Positions 21,376 through 31,709 of a stretch of 64,000 nt of DNA are shown piece after piece (the first letter of the stretch is position 1; each line of letters opens with the position of its first letter). The notes beneath the pieces were generated by a model, which was given only the letters and a program-made list of their open reading frames with translations, ran no database searches and was not told the DNA's origin. This DNA comes from Muscardinus avellanarius (Eukaryota > Chordata > Mammalia > Rodentia > Gliridae), in contig OY726572.1 of the NCBI GenBank assembly GCA_963383645.1, forward strand, positions 26,356,792 to 26,420,791, written 5' to 3'. A program made the translations under genes and the position numbers.

Positions 21376-21840
21376 ACATTGAAGCGTACACACATCCAAT
21401 ACAAAATCCCTGCTTCTGAGATTGTTTTGATTATACAATATGCAACACTGAGGGGAACTGGTTGAAGGGTAACTGGGCCTCCCGTACGATCTCCGAGGAG
21501 TTCCAGTTACACAACGAACTTCAGTTTGGGTTTGTCTACTGTGCTTCTCAGCCTTAGACAGATTTGGGGGAACACTGAGGTCTGTATTAGCAACTGTGAG
21601 TCTGATAGCCATTTTAAAATAAAAAGTTTAAAAGTCATTCCCCAAAGAAGGAACTGACCGGAGTCCTTTCGAGTCCTTCATTCCCACAAAGACCTATTCA
21701 CCTAAGTTATTTGGAATGAGGATGGAGAAACGAAACCTATTTCCCTCCAGAACCTCATTTCTGGCACTTTGGTTCAACAGTACGGACTGGAAATAAGGAG
21801 CGCCAACGAGGTCTGCCGGGCCCATTCTTTTCTTTCAAAT
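21376..21840. other. Low-repeat DNA immediately upstream of the BIRC6 CpG island
   Basis: About 460 bp without SINEs, L1 or simple repeats. On the minus strand an ORF of about 80 codons starts within TTTTAAAATGGCTATCAGAC (about 21612) and runs toward 21375. Its product is not one I recognise, and it overlaps a SINE tail at its end. The position, divergent to a CpG-island promoter, fits an upstream antisense transcript, but there is no direct evidence. Confidence 0.35.
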
Positions 21841-22239
21841 CCAGACTCAAGGCCCAGATCCGTTCATGCTCCGACTGGAGCGGAGGCTGGGCGCGGGCGG
21901 GACCGGCGGCCTCGGGGCGTCCAGACGGGGCGCACCGGCGGGATCCGGCCCAGCGGAAGTGCCCGGGGCTCGGCTCCCGCCCTCCGCGAGGAGCGGAACT
22001 CGCTCCGCGGCCGCTCCCCGGACTCGCAGGCGCAGACTGGGACGTTGCGGACGCGCAGAACGCCGGGCCCGCGGCGCGTGGCACGCGCGCGCCCCGCTGC
22101 GCACGCGCGGCCGGCCGAAGCCCCGCCCCGGCCCCGCCCTCCCGCCCCGCCCCTCGGGCCCGGCGGCCGACGTCCCGCGTGCGTGCGGGCGCCTGACTTC
22201 ACTTCCGGCTAACGCGCTCCGCTTGCCCCCTGGCCCCGG

Positions 22240-22573
22240 ATGGTGACTGGCGGCGGCGCTGCACCTCCCGGGACTGTCACTGAGCCGCTTCCCAGTGTGA
22301 TTGTGCTGAGCGCAGGCCGGAAGATGGCGGCTGCGGCTGCGGCGGCCTCGGGCCCCGGCTGCTCCTCGGCGGCGGCGGGAGCCGGGGCGGGCGCGGCCGG
22401 GGTCTCGGAGTGGCTGGTGCTGCGGGACGGCTGCATGCGCTGCGACGCCGACGGGCTGCACAGCCTCTCCTACCACCCGGCGCTCAACGCCATCCTGGCC
22501 GTCACCAGCCGCGGGACCATCAAAGTCATCGACGGCACCTCGGGGGCCACCCTGCAGGCCTCGGCGCTCAGCG
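22240..22573 (+). CDS. BIRC6: BIRC6 exon 1 (coding part)
   Basis: N-terminal exon of BIRC6 (BRUCE/apollon), a giant protein of roughly 4,850 residues in human. It carries a BIR domain and a C-terminal UBC ubiquitin-conjugating domain, acts as an E2/E3 hybrid, and restrains SMAC-, HTRA2- and caspase-driven apoptosis as well as ubiquitinating LC3. The frame starts at ATG 22240 (MVTGGGAAPPGT...). A second in-frame ATG at 22324 (M29, before an alanine-rich run) has the better Kozak context. Residues 30-60 form a low-complexity Ala/Gly stretch that looks a few residues longer than human as I remember it. After that VSEWLVLRDGCMRCDADG, SYHPALNAILAVTSRGTIKV and GTSGATLQASALS begin the WD40-like beta-propeller. 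The exon ends at 22573 in phase 1 before GTGAGTGAG, and a read-through would stop at TGA four codons on. Residues 1-111 plus one base are encoded. Confidence 0.97.
22317..22331 (+). promoter_or_regulatory. BIRC6: Overlapping ETS / YY1 motif on an in-frame ATG
   Basis: CCGGAAGATGGCGGC contains an ETS core (CCGGAAG) and the YY1 core (AAGATGGCGGC). The ATG inside (22324-22326) is codon 29 of the BIRC6 frame. In many mammalian genes this YY1 element lies just downstream of the transcription start and overlaps the true initiator ATG. Confidence 0.7.
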
Positions 22574-23944
22574 GTGAGTGAGCCGCACGCCGGGCGGGGG
22601 CCGGGCGGGCCGCGGGAGGAGCCGGCGGCGGAGGTCGGGCGGGAAGCCGCCCAGCCCCGGGGCTCGGCCTCCTGGGCCCGGGCGCGGCTGGCGGGCAGGC
22701 CCGGAAGCCGCCGGAGGAGGACCCGGGGCCGCGGCTGTCGGTGGCAGCGGCTGGGACGGGGAGATCGGGGAGCCGGGAGGGGTGGGAGTTGCCTGTGGGT
22801 CCCCGAGCGTCCGGTCTGGCTCGGTCCTCGGAACTCGGCGCTGGAAGGCCAGGCCCCCGCTCGGGCGGCGGGGAAGGTGTCGGTCCCGCGCCCCGTGGAG
22901 CTAGAGCGCAAGGCGGGCAGGGCCGATCCGGGCGGAGAGGATGGTGGCCCGAGGCGAGGGGCGCGGGCGTCCGGGCCGGCTCCCTAGCTCTCGGTTCCCG
23001 GAGAGAGCTGGCCGGCCGGCTGTTCGAAGGTCCCGCAGGTGCCGGGCTCTGGCGGGCTTCGCGCCTGCGGTGGGGGCGGGGTGGGCCTGGGGTGGGGGCG
23101 GGGAGGAAGTAGGCGGGCCAGCTGCCTGAACTATTCTGTCTGCGACTGGAGGACTCCTAGCGGACTGCGTGGAAGACTAGACCTGGATCCCTAGCTCTGG
23201 GCTTCCCAACTTTTACCGACAAGAAGCACAGGAACTGCTGTGTATGAAATACAGGCATCTTGGGGTTTGTAATTAAGTGAAACTTCAGACACTCGAGCTG
23301 TCTTATCACAGCCAGCCTAAAATTGGAATTTGGAGGTATGTCTGAGTGTCGGCATTGGAGGAGAGTATTGTGGGTGGTGTATACGTTGGTCCAGGGATAG
23401 GACTTTGCGAATGCAGAAGTGAACGCTCAGGGAACCGACCGGAGTGCTTTGGAGTTGTCCCGGCTTAGTTACTTTTGGCTGAGGTGGTATTTCATTGGCA
23501 GTTAAAATGATGAGTGTCTCAATTTAGACCTTACAGGTTGAGATTGAAAAGTTAATATGAGTTAGACTCATGCACCGAGGTATAATGTATACAAGTGCAT
23601 TTAGCCCCTGAGAAGGTGCACTGTGAGTAGTAAGGCATTTATGAGAGCAAATGGCAATTTAGGGATACAAAGATGAAATTAGAGGTGCTAATTTATTTAA
23701 TGTGAGACTTGGGGAGAGAACTGGCATGTATATGGTTACAAAATATAAACCTGGAATATATCCAAGAGATATGTCTAAGAGAAAGTTTTGGATGTTAGGC
23801 TTGTAATTTTTCTCTTTTTTGGCTTAGGTAAAAGGAGGGGAAGGGTTTCACAGATGTAGCAACCATCAACTGCACCTTGCACATAACAGCTGTCACTGTA
23901 TGAGAGGAAAATCCTCATTAGTAACTGGATAGGCGCTTTTTCTT
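22574..23944 (+). other. BIRC6: BIRC6 intron 1, proximal SINE-free part
   Basis: This begins with donor GTGAGTGAG at 22574. The first 540 bp belong to the CpG island and include a G-run cluster at about 23070-23106 (several runs of four or five G) with strong G-quadruplex potential on the coding strand. From 23115 the DNA becomes A+T-rich, is non-repetitive and shows no exon-like coding. The whole intron extends to 53944 (31.4 kb). Confidence 0.85.
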
Positions 23945-24345
23945 TTTTCTTTGTAGTACAGGGGATTGAACCCAGGGGCATTCCGCCTCCGAGGTATGCC
24001 CCAGCCCTTTATTGTTTTGTTTTGAAACAGGATCTCGCGAGATTGCTGTTTCCTAAATTGGAAGGCTGGTCTTGAACCTGCAGTCCTCCAGTTTTAGCTT
24101 CTCATGTACTGGAATTAGGGGCAGGCGAGCACCACCATGCCTGGCTTGGATAATTTTTTTTACTAAAAAACAAATATTTCAGGCGGGTGTGGTGGTGCAT
24201 GCTTGCAATCTCAGTACTTGGGAGGCTGAGTCAGGAGGATGGCTGGTTTGAGACCAGCCTCAGCAATTTCAAAATAAAAAACAAGAATAGGGGTGGGAAT
24301 GTGGCTGGGAAGCAGATTACCTCTAGGTTCAACCTCTATTATATT
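23945..24345. repeat. Two older SINEs (minus, then plus)
   Basis: A minus-strand copy lies at about 23945-24148 and a plus-strand copy at about 24185-24345. Both are more diverged than most, for example GTCTTGAACCTGCAG and a shortened middle in the second. Confidence 0.8.
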
Positions 24346-25500
24346 TAAAAAACCCACAAATATTTTAAATATGAAAAGGAATAAAGAATAGTTAAGCGAA
24401 CGACCACATATTCCCAACTCAGTGTAACGTGACATTACGATTAGAGGCATTCTCTATGTCCCTCCTGGATTCCTCTAACCCTCTCCCATAAATTACCCTT
24501 AATTTGGTTTTATAAGTTTTGTATGTGTCTAAGCCTTTTAGTATATTTTTGTATCTTTTATGTCTAATTATTTTTGATGATTTTAACTCAGAATAAAGGG
24601 TATTATAGTAAATATACTAGGATTTCTGCAGAAAATCATACTAATAAAATATTCAAGTATTTTGATTAGCAAGAGGAATTTCATTAGGGTTGGTTTTATG
24701 TTGATAGAGGCCATGCTTGAGAACATCAGGATTTGTTAAAATGACTATACATTTATGTGCCTGTACATGGAGATGAAGAAAAAAACTCATTTAATGTTAG
24801 ACTAATAAAGAGGAGGGTTTTAGGTTCATAATGCAAATTGTAAAGGTAGATGCATAAAACATGGTACCGATTTGGGATAATTTAGTTGGGGTATTTTGGG
24901 GCATTTGTTAATTAGAAAGGTGTGAGATTGGATATCATTGCAGATGCCCATGCATGAGGATTGAGTATGTACAGGAGTTTATGGCTAAAAAGAATAAAAT
25001 TATAGGAGAAGGCTGAAAGTAGCAATGGATAAATTCTGAAACATTTGATAGGTAAGAACTGAAGTGTATTATTAATAATTACCAGAGGTTGTATAGCGTT
25101 TTGTGTATGTAATATTTTGAGATGATTGGGGAGAGAATTCTGCATTATGTTTAGCCTGGAACATGTAGGTATTTAATAGGTTTGTTTTTGTTAATAGCGG
25201 GTGACAGTCTTAAAAATAGAGTTGGGGAAAAGGTGCCAGTAGTCGATCATGGTCCTAACATAACCACCCCCTCTTTTCATTTCATGGGCAATGAGCCACC
25301 TTCCTTTCTACCCCAGAGAAAGACATCATTGTCTGAGGGGGTAAAGAGTGGGGTGACCACATAGAGTTTTATTGGGTGATAGACTAGTGCATGGGATATA
25401 TGGGGTTATGAATAGTCTGTTAGGGTTGATTGGAAGTCAAAGGATTGGAGCAAGAATTGTTTGTAAATATATTCAATTGGGTGGTAAAGATGATGATTTT
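24346..25500. other. 1.15 kb of low-repeat intronic DNA
   Basis: A+T-rich, without SINEs. It contains 25286-25391, a segment with about 80% identity (by eye) to 32051-32159. No coding pattern or RNA gene is seen. Confidence 0.55.
25286..25391 (+). repeat. Diverged duplicate of 32051-32159
   Basis: Shared words in order are CCACCTTCCTTTCT, ACATC, AAAGAGTGGGGT, ATAG and GATAGA. This copy lies in otherwise unique intron, while the other interrupts an L1. This one is therefore the more likely source, unless both belong to an unrecognised dispersed repeat. Confidence 0.75.
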
Positions 25501-25504
25501 TTTT

Positions 25505-25920
25505 TTTTTTTTGTGGGTCTGAGGATGGAACCCAGGGGCATTTGACCTCCCAGCTACACTCCCTGCCCTATTTTTTATTCTTTATTTTGAAACAGGGTCT
25601 CACTAAGTAGCTGAGGCTGCTCTCAAACCATGACTGTCTGGTCTCAGCCTCCCCAAATGCTGGGATTACAAGCTTGCACCACCACGCCCTATTTAAGATG
25701 TTTTTTTTTTAAAGTATGCCTAGTAAGCCGGGCATGGTGGCACAAGCTTGTGATCCCTGTGCTTGGGAGGCTGAGACAGGAGGATCACACAGGTTCGAAG
25801 CCAGGCTCAGCTACTTAGTGAAAATCTCGGCAACTTAGTAAGACCCTGTTTCCAAATAAAGTATAGAAATAGATCTGGGAGTATAGTCCAGAGGTAGAAA
25901 AGCCCCTGGGTTTTACCCTC

Positions 25921-25975
<55 letters not shown>

Positions 25976-26860
25976 ATGTCTAGTAGGGTTTGTCTTCAAA
26001 TGGTCTATATTTGATGTAAGACATTTCTAAATACACTTGACTAAGAGTTATCAGGAGGTTCGCATAGGTTAGGCAAGTATTTGTTCTGTTGACAGCATTT
26101 TTTTTTTTTTTTTTTTTTGCGGTACGGGAATGGAACCCAGGGGCATTCAACCTTCGAGCTACACCCTCAGCCCTATATTTTTGGTGGTACTGGGGTTCCT
26201 GGAAACCCTTCCACCTCTGGGCTACACTCCCAGACAGCTATTTTTTATATTTTTATTTGGAAACAGGGTCTCTTAAGCCAGCGAGGCTGGCTTCGAATCT
26301 GTGCAATCCTCCTGTCTCTGCCTCCCAAGCACGGGGATTACAAGCATGTGCCACCACGCCCGGCTCAGCCCTATTTTTTAGTCTTTTTATTTTTGAAACA
26401 GGGTCTCACTGATTTGGGAAGGGCTTCGCTAAGTATGCTGAGGCTGTCTGCGAACCCTCCAATCTCTGTCTCCTGAATGCTGGGATTACAAGCATGTGTC
26501 ACTATGCCTGGCCCTTGTTAACAGTATTGAAGAATGAATATTTCAGAGGCTTATTCAACAACCTCCATGATCTGGCCTCTTCCAATCTCTGGTCTTTTCT
26601 CTCTGATTTGTTTTGTGAGGTCGATCCATTTTGATTTTCTTTCCTAACTGAAATACTTTTGTTCTTCTTGGAATGCATTAGTTCCCTGTAGCCAATCAGG
26701 CAAATTTTACTCATTTTTCAAGACCTAAAGCATATATATATATTTATTTATTTTTTTGCAGTACTGGGGGTGGAACCAAGGGGCATTCTATCCCCAAGCT
26801 ACCACCCCAGACTACTACTACTACTACTACTACTTCTTATTTCTTCTTCTTCTTCTTCTT

Positions 26861-26891
<31 letters not shown>

Positions 26892-27104
26892 TTATTATTA
26901 TTATTATTTTATTTATTTTTTTGGTGGTACTGGGGTTCCTGGAAACTCTTCTACCTCCGGGCTACACTCCTAGACCTACTTTATGTTTTTGAAACAGGGT
27001 CTCTTAAGCCAGCGCGGCTGGCTTCTAACCTGCGAGATCCTCCTGTCTCCACCTCCCAAGCGCGGGGATTACAAGCGTGCGCCACCACGCCCGGCTTAGA
27101 CTTA
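25505..27104. repeat. SINE block with (CA)n and compound trinucleotide tract
   Basis: Minus SINE at 25505-25690. Plus SINE at 25728-25920 with a (CA)n tail to about 25971. Minus SINE at 26095-26515, split by a young-type minus SINE (about 26178-26365) flanked by CAGCCCTAT(A)TTTT duplicates. Then minus SINEs at 26750-26815 and about 26915-27098 are separated by a three-phase trinucleotide repeat. DNA at 26516-26745 is non-repetitive with no gene seen. Confidence 0.85.
26811..26908. repeat. Compound trinucleotide repeat (ACT)n-(CTT)n-(ATT)n
   Basis: Three different triplets follow in register: ACT units to about 26834, CTT units about 26842-26889, then ATT units to about 26908. The tract marks the junction between the tRNA half of one minus SINE and the tail of another. 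Confidence 0.92.
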
Positions 27105-27439
27105 TTATTTTAAAAATCTGCATGTCTTTGATTTCCATTAGAAAAATATCTATATAAAATTTTGGTCTACTTTCTTCTTTACTTCTGTTACTCAAATTTG
27201 AGTATTTACTCAAAAGCAGAATCATATCTTAATACAAGAACTAAATATTTCACATCATTAAATTAATTAGATTTAATTGCGCTAGACGTGCGTTTGATGA
27301 TTTCTTAGAAGCAGTAACTCATCTTTCCTACATGTTGTTTTCCCTTTAATGTGTTTGAGTAACTATGTAATGAGTGTCTCTTTTTCCACATTCAGTTAGT
27401 CTGAGTGTACATAAGTGTAATTTATAGTATCAGTAACTG

Positions 27440-28058
27440 TATTATCTGTCAGATCACCCTTTGATACAGTATTTCCATGATAATTTCAGATATTTTAGTC
27501 CCATACTTCCAATATCAGTTGTAAAAATTCAGATGTTAAGGCATGATGAAAATTCCAGAATACACAACACTGTGCCCACTTACAGTCACGATGTTGTGAG
27601 AGGTCCTTGGACAGCTACTGCTTCAGGCTCATCATGGCTTCACATGGGCAAAGCAGCAACCTGGTAAGCAGCTCCAGCAGGAAAATTACCCTTGAGATAC
27701 TGTTTATAGACTTCATTGACAGTATTGAAGTCATTTGTCAGCCAGCAAAAACGTTGTTTTGGCCATATTAGTGAAGTCACAGCCTGCAGCTTTCAGAATT
27801 TCACCAATGTTTTTAAGGGTTTGTTTAGCTTCTTCTGCTACCTCTCCTGGCACAAGCTGTCCACTTGAAGGGTCCCTGCCTACTTGTCCTGAGATGTAAA
27901 GGGTCCTGTTGATTAACACTGCTTGACTCTAGGGAACAATGGCCCCAGGGGCTTTTGAGGTGCTAATCACCTTTCTGACCAGGGACAACTTGGCTCACGG
28001 CTCTTCCCTAAGTAGAAGACCTTGCTTGAGCCTTGCTGGCTTCTCACCCCATGGACTT
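27440..28058 (-). pseudogene. RIDA: RIDA (HRSP12/UK114) processed pseudogene
   Basis: This is an intronless, decayed copy of RIDA, the 2-iminobutanoate/2-iminopropanoate deaminase (about 137 residues, YjgF/UK114 family) that hydrolyses reactive enamine/imine products. The coding-equivalent part runs from about 27991 down to about 27578. It retains [69 protein letters not shown] and VQGPLTT. Lesions: the initiator is AAG, a stop replaces the tyrosine codon before SQAV, a frameshift follows LLAD with a stop, and a stop follows AALPM. Flanking 5' and 3' UTR-like DNA is included. No clear poly(A) tail or target duplication was found, and the left edge is approximate. DNA at 27105-27440 is otherwise unremarkable. 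Confidence 0.92.
27493..27588 (+). repeat. 96-bp segment repeated exactly at 28638-28733 (source copy)
   Basis: It covers the 3' UTR-like end of the RIDA pseudogene up to its coding end. It is contiguous with the rest of the pseudogene, so this is the donor. Confidence 0.95.
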
Positions 28059-28059
28059 T

Positions 28060-30122
28060 TTTTTGGGGGGGTGTTACTGGGCATGGAACCCAGGGGCATT
28101 CTCCCTCCGAGCTGAACCCCCCAGCCCTATTTTTTATTCTTTATTTTGAAACAGGGTCTCACTGAGTTGCAAAGGGCCTCACTAAGTAGCTGAGGCTGTC
28201 CGTAAACTGCGATCATCCTGTCTCAGCCTCCTAGATGCTGGGATTACAAGCATGTGCCACCATGTCCGGCTCCTAGTGCATATCTTTAACTTTCTGATCC
28301 CTGTAGCCAGAAACAAACTAATAAGCACAGATTGTCCTGTTAGTCTTTTTTCTTTTTTCTGGTGTGGTACTAGGGATTAAACCCTGAGGAGTTCTACCTA
28401 TTTTTATTTATTTATGTATTTATTTTTTGTGGGTCTGGGGATGGAACCCAGTGACATTCGACCTCAGGGCTACTCCCCCTGCCCTATTTTGCATTCTTTA
28501 TTTTGAAACAGTCTCACTAAGTTGCAGAGGGCCTCAGTAAGTAGCTGAAGCTTCCCTGAATTGTGATCCTCTGGTCTCAGCCTCCTGAATGGTGGGATTA
28601 CAAGCGTGTGCCACCATGCCTGGCTTCCTATTTTTATTTTTAGTCCCATACTTCCAATATCAGTTGTAAAAATTCAGATGTTAAGGCATGATGAAAATTC
28701 CAGAATACACAACACTGTGCCCACTTACAGTCAGAGGCATTCTACTTTCAAGCTATACTCCCAGCCCTATTTTATTTTTAATTTTTGAAACAGGGTCTTG
28801 CTAGGTTGATAAGAGTCTCACTACTTGCTGAGGCTGGCTGTGAACCTGTGATCCTCCTGTCTCAGCCTCCCAAGTACTGGGATTACAAGCATGTGCCACC
28901 ATGCCTGGCTGGTGTTCAACCTATGAAGTATATCCCAACAATATCTTATTTTTTTTTAAAATTTTGAACAGGGTCTCATTACATTTCTGAGGCTGTCCTA
29001 AAACCTGTGATTCTCCTGTCTCAGCCTTCGAAATACTGTAATTACAGATGTGCACTGCTATGTTTGGCTGCTCTTAATGTCTATTTGGCATCTTACTGTT
29101 TGCTGTCCTGAATTTTTTTTTTTTTTTTTTGGGTACTGGGGATGGAATCCAGGGGCTTTTTACCTTCGGGCTCATTCCTAGACCTATTTTATATTTTATT
29201 TGGAAACAGTCTCACTAAGTTGCTAAGAGCCTCACTAACTGAGGCTGGCTTTGAACCTGCGCGATTCTTCTGTCTTAGCCTCTCAAGTACTGGGATTACT
29301 AGGCACCACCACGCCTGGCCCTTGCTGTCTCAAACATTTAAATTTTGTTTTATTTAGCTTTTTGTAAATACGTGTGTTTTCTTATATTTCAAGCTTCTAT
29401 GGGAAGGCAGCTTTTGCACTTGCTTTTATTCCCTCCTTGGAATGCCTTGTGCAAAATATTTACTCAAAACATTGTTTTGTGTGTTTTGGTGATACGTGGT
29501 ATTGAATGTTGGTTCTGGGGATTGGCATTCTACCTCTGAACTATACCCCCAGCCCTTTTAATTTTAATTATTATTATTTTTTGAAATGGTCCTTCTAAGT
29601 TGCTGAGGGCCTCAGTAAGTTGCTGAGGCCTTGAACCTGCCATCTTCCCTTCTCGGCCTTCTAAGTACTGGGGTTACAGGAATGTGACACCATGTCTGAC
29701 TCCACTCAGAGATACTGGTCCTGGAGACTGAATCCAGGGGCATTCTTTCTCCAAGCTACACCCCCAGCCCTATTGTCATTTTTGAAAGAGAGTCTTACTA
29801 AGTTGATGAGAGTTTCACTACTTGCTGAGGCTATCCTTGAATCTGTGATCCTCCTGTCTCAGTTTTCCAAGTACTGGGACAGGTGTGCACCACCAAGCCT
29901 GGCTCCACTCAGATTTTTTTGATTTGATGCGTGTATACCAGTGAGTATATGAAATGAAAGGAAATGAAATGCTTTTTTTCATAGTTAATTGGTAAATAAA
30001 GACAGTTCTTGAATTTTTCTTTTTATGTATAGTAGTGGGGATTGAACCCACAGGGAGGCATCACTGAGAAAACCTACAGCTCCTTTTTTTGTGGGGGGGG
30101 GCTAGGGATTGAACCCAGGGGC

Positions 30123-30165
<43 letters not shown>

Positions 30166-30480
30166 TGCTGGGGATGGAACCCAGGGGCTTTCTACCTTTG
30201 GGCTACACTCCCAGACCTATTTTATTTGGAAACAAGGTCTCACTGAGTTGCTGAGAGCCTTCCTTATTAAGTAGCTGAGGCTGGCTTCGAACCTGTGCAA
30301 TCCTTTTGTCTCAGCTTCCCAAGTACTGGGATTACAAGTATGTGCCACCATGCCCAACTCATTTATTTTTGAAACAGGGTCTTGCTAAGTTGCTAAGGAT
30401 CTCTCTTAAGTTGCTGTGGCAGGATGATCTTCCAGTCCCAGCCTCCCACATACTGGGATTATAGTTGGGGTCTGTGCCTG
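28060..30480 (-). repeat. Minus-strand SINE block with embedded 96-bp duplicate
   Basis: Successive minus-strand SINEs or halves lie at about 28055-28272, 28345-28625, 28734-28910, 28950-29068, 29113-29320, 29480-29695, 29705-29900 (flanked by CTCCACTCAGA), 30030-30360 and 30361-30480. The copy at about 30090-30360 contains a GT repeat (about 30125-30163). Short unique gaps (28275-28340, 29325-29475, 29905-30025) hold no gene. Confidence 0.82.
28638..28733 (+). repeat. 96-bp exact duplicate of RIDA-pseudogene DNA inside a SINE
   Basis: Identical over 96 bases to 27493-27588, same orientation, 1,145 bp apart. It lies between CCTATTTTTAT and GAGGCATTCTACTTTC, where the start of a minus SINE's tRNA half should be, so it replaced SINE sequence. 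Confidence 0.95.
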
Positions 30481-31638
30481 GCTAAAAGTAGACCTTACTT
30501 TTAGAGCAATTTTTAGGTTCACAGCAAGATTGAGCAGAAGTACAGAGTTCCCATGTATCTTTTGCCCCCACACTTCCGCAACCTCTCCTGCTATCAACAT
30601 GGTGTTCACCATAGTGGTATATTTGTGACAGTAGATGAACCTACTTTATTATCAGCCAGGTCTGGTGGCACACACCTGTGATCCCAGTACTTGGGAGGGG
30701 AGGGTGAGACAGGATCACAGGTTTGAGGACAGCCTCAGCAACATAAAGATACTCTCAGCAACCTAGTGAGACCCTGTTTCAAAATGAAAACATAAAAAGG
30801 TCTGGAATGTATGGTGGAGATAGACTGGCCCTAGGTTCAATCCCTAGTAGCAAGAGAAAAAAAAAAAAATCACCATGCAGAGCCTATAGTTTATATTAGG
30901 TGTTGTACATTCTGAAGGTTTGGACAACTGTATAATGACATTATTTACCAATATGCTATCATACCACATAGTTTTACTTCCCCAGATTTCCTCTGCTCCA
31001 TCCTTTGTCTCCTCAGGCATCCACTATCCACTGATTTTTTTTTTTTTTTTTTGGTGGTACTGGGGTGGAACCCAGGGGCTTTTCTACTTCCAGGCTATAC
31101 TCCCAGACCTATTTTATACTTTATTTGGAAACAGGGTCTCACTTAGTTGCCGAGAGCTTCACTAAGTAGCTGAGGCTGGCTTCGAACCTGTGAGATCCTC
31201 TTGTCTCAGCCTCCCAAGTGCTGATATTACAAGCGTGAGCCATCACGCCCAGTATCCACTGATCTTTTTATTGTCTCTATAGTTTTTTTAAAATTTAAAA
31301 TTTTATTTATTTATTTATTTATTTTTTGTGGTACTGAGGGTGGAACCCAGGAGCTTTTCTACCTGTGGGCTATATTCTGAGACCTATTTTATACTTTATT
31401 TGGAAACAGGGTCTCACTTAATTGCTGAGAGCCTCACTAAGTAGCTGAGGCTGGCTTCGAACCTGTGCAGTCCTCCTGTCTCAGCCTCCCAAGTGCTGGG
31501 ATTACAAGTGTGTGCCACCACGCCTGGGTTGTCTCCATAGTTTTGACTTTTTCAGAGTTTCCTGGTGGGAATCATACAGTATGTAGATTTTTCTGATTGG
31601 CTTCTTTCACTTAGTAATTAGGTTCTTCAATGACCTTC

Positions 31639-31709
<71 letters not shown>

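Larger units (their letters stand above)
21840..23115 (+). promoter_or_regulatory. BIRC6: BIRC6 CpG-island promoter
   Basis: A sharp rise in G+C and CpG covers the upstream region, exon 1 and the first 540 bp of intron 1, while the surrounding DNA is A+T-rich and CpG-poor. There is no TATA box. GC boxes cluster at about 22120-22160 (CCCCGCCCC repeated). An NRF1-type palindrome TGCGCACGCGCG lies at 22098-22109, and an ETS site ACTTCCGG sits at about 22201. All are common features of TATA-less housekeeping promoters. The initiation site cannot be fixed from sequence. Confidence 0.88.

Noticed and set aside
21847..22911. 354-codon minus-strand ORF over the CpG island
   Set aside because: G+C-rich DNA has few stops. 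It is antisense to BIRC6 exon 1, has no recognisable domain and is dominated by R, G, A and P residues.
22574..22987. Extended coding reading frames after exon 1
   Set aside because: A canonical donor (GTGAGTGAG) lies at 22574 and the BIRC6 frame stops four codons later. The remaining ORFs are G+C-rich intron.
27731..27919. Possible functional short RIDA protein
   Set aside because: The initiator codon is AAG, stops flank the open part and the reading frame breaks after LLAD. The 62-codon frame is only a fragment.
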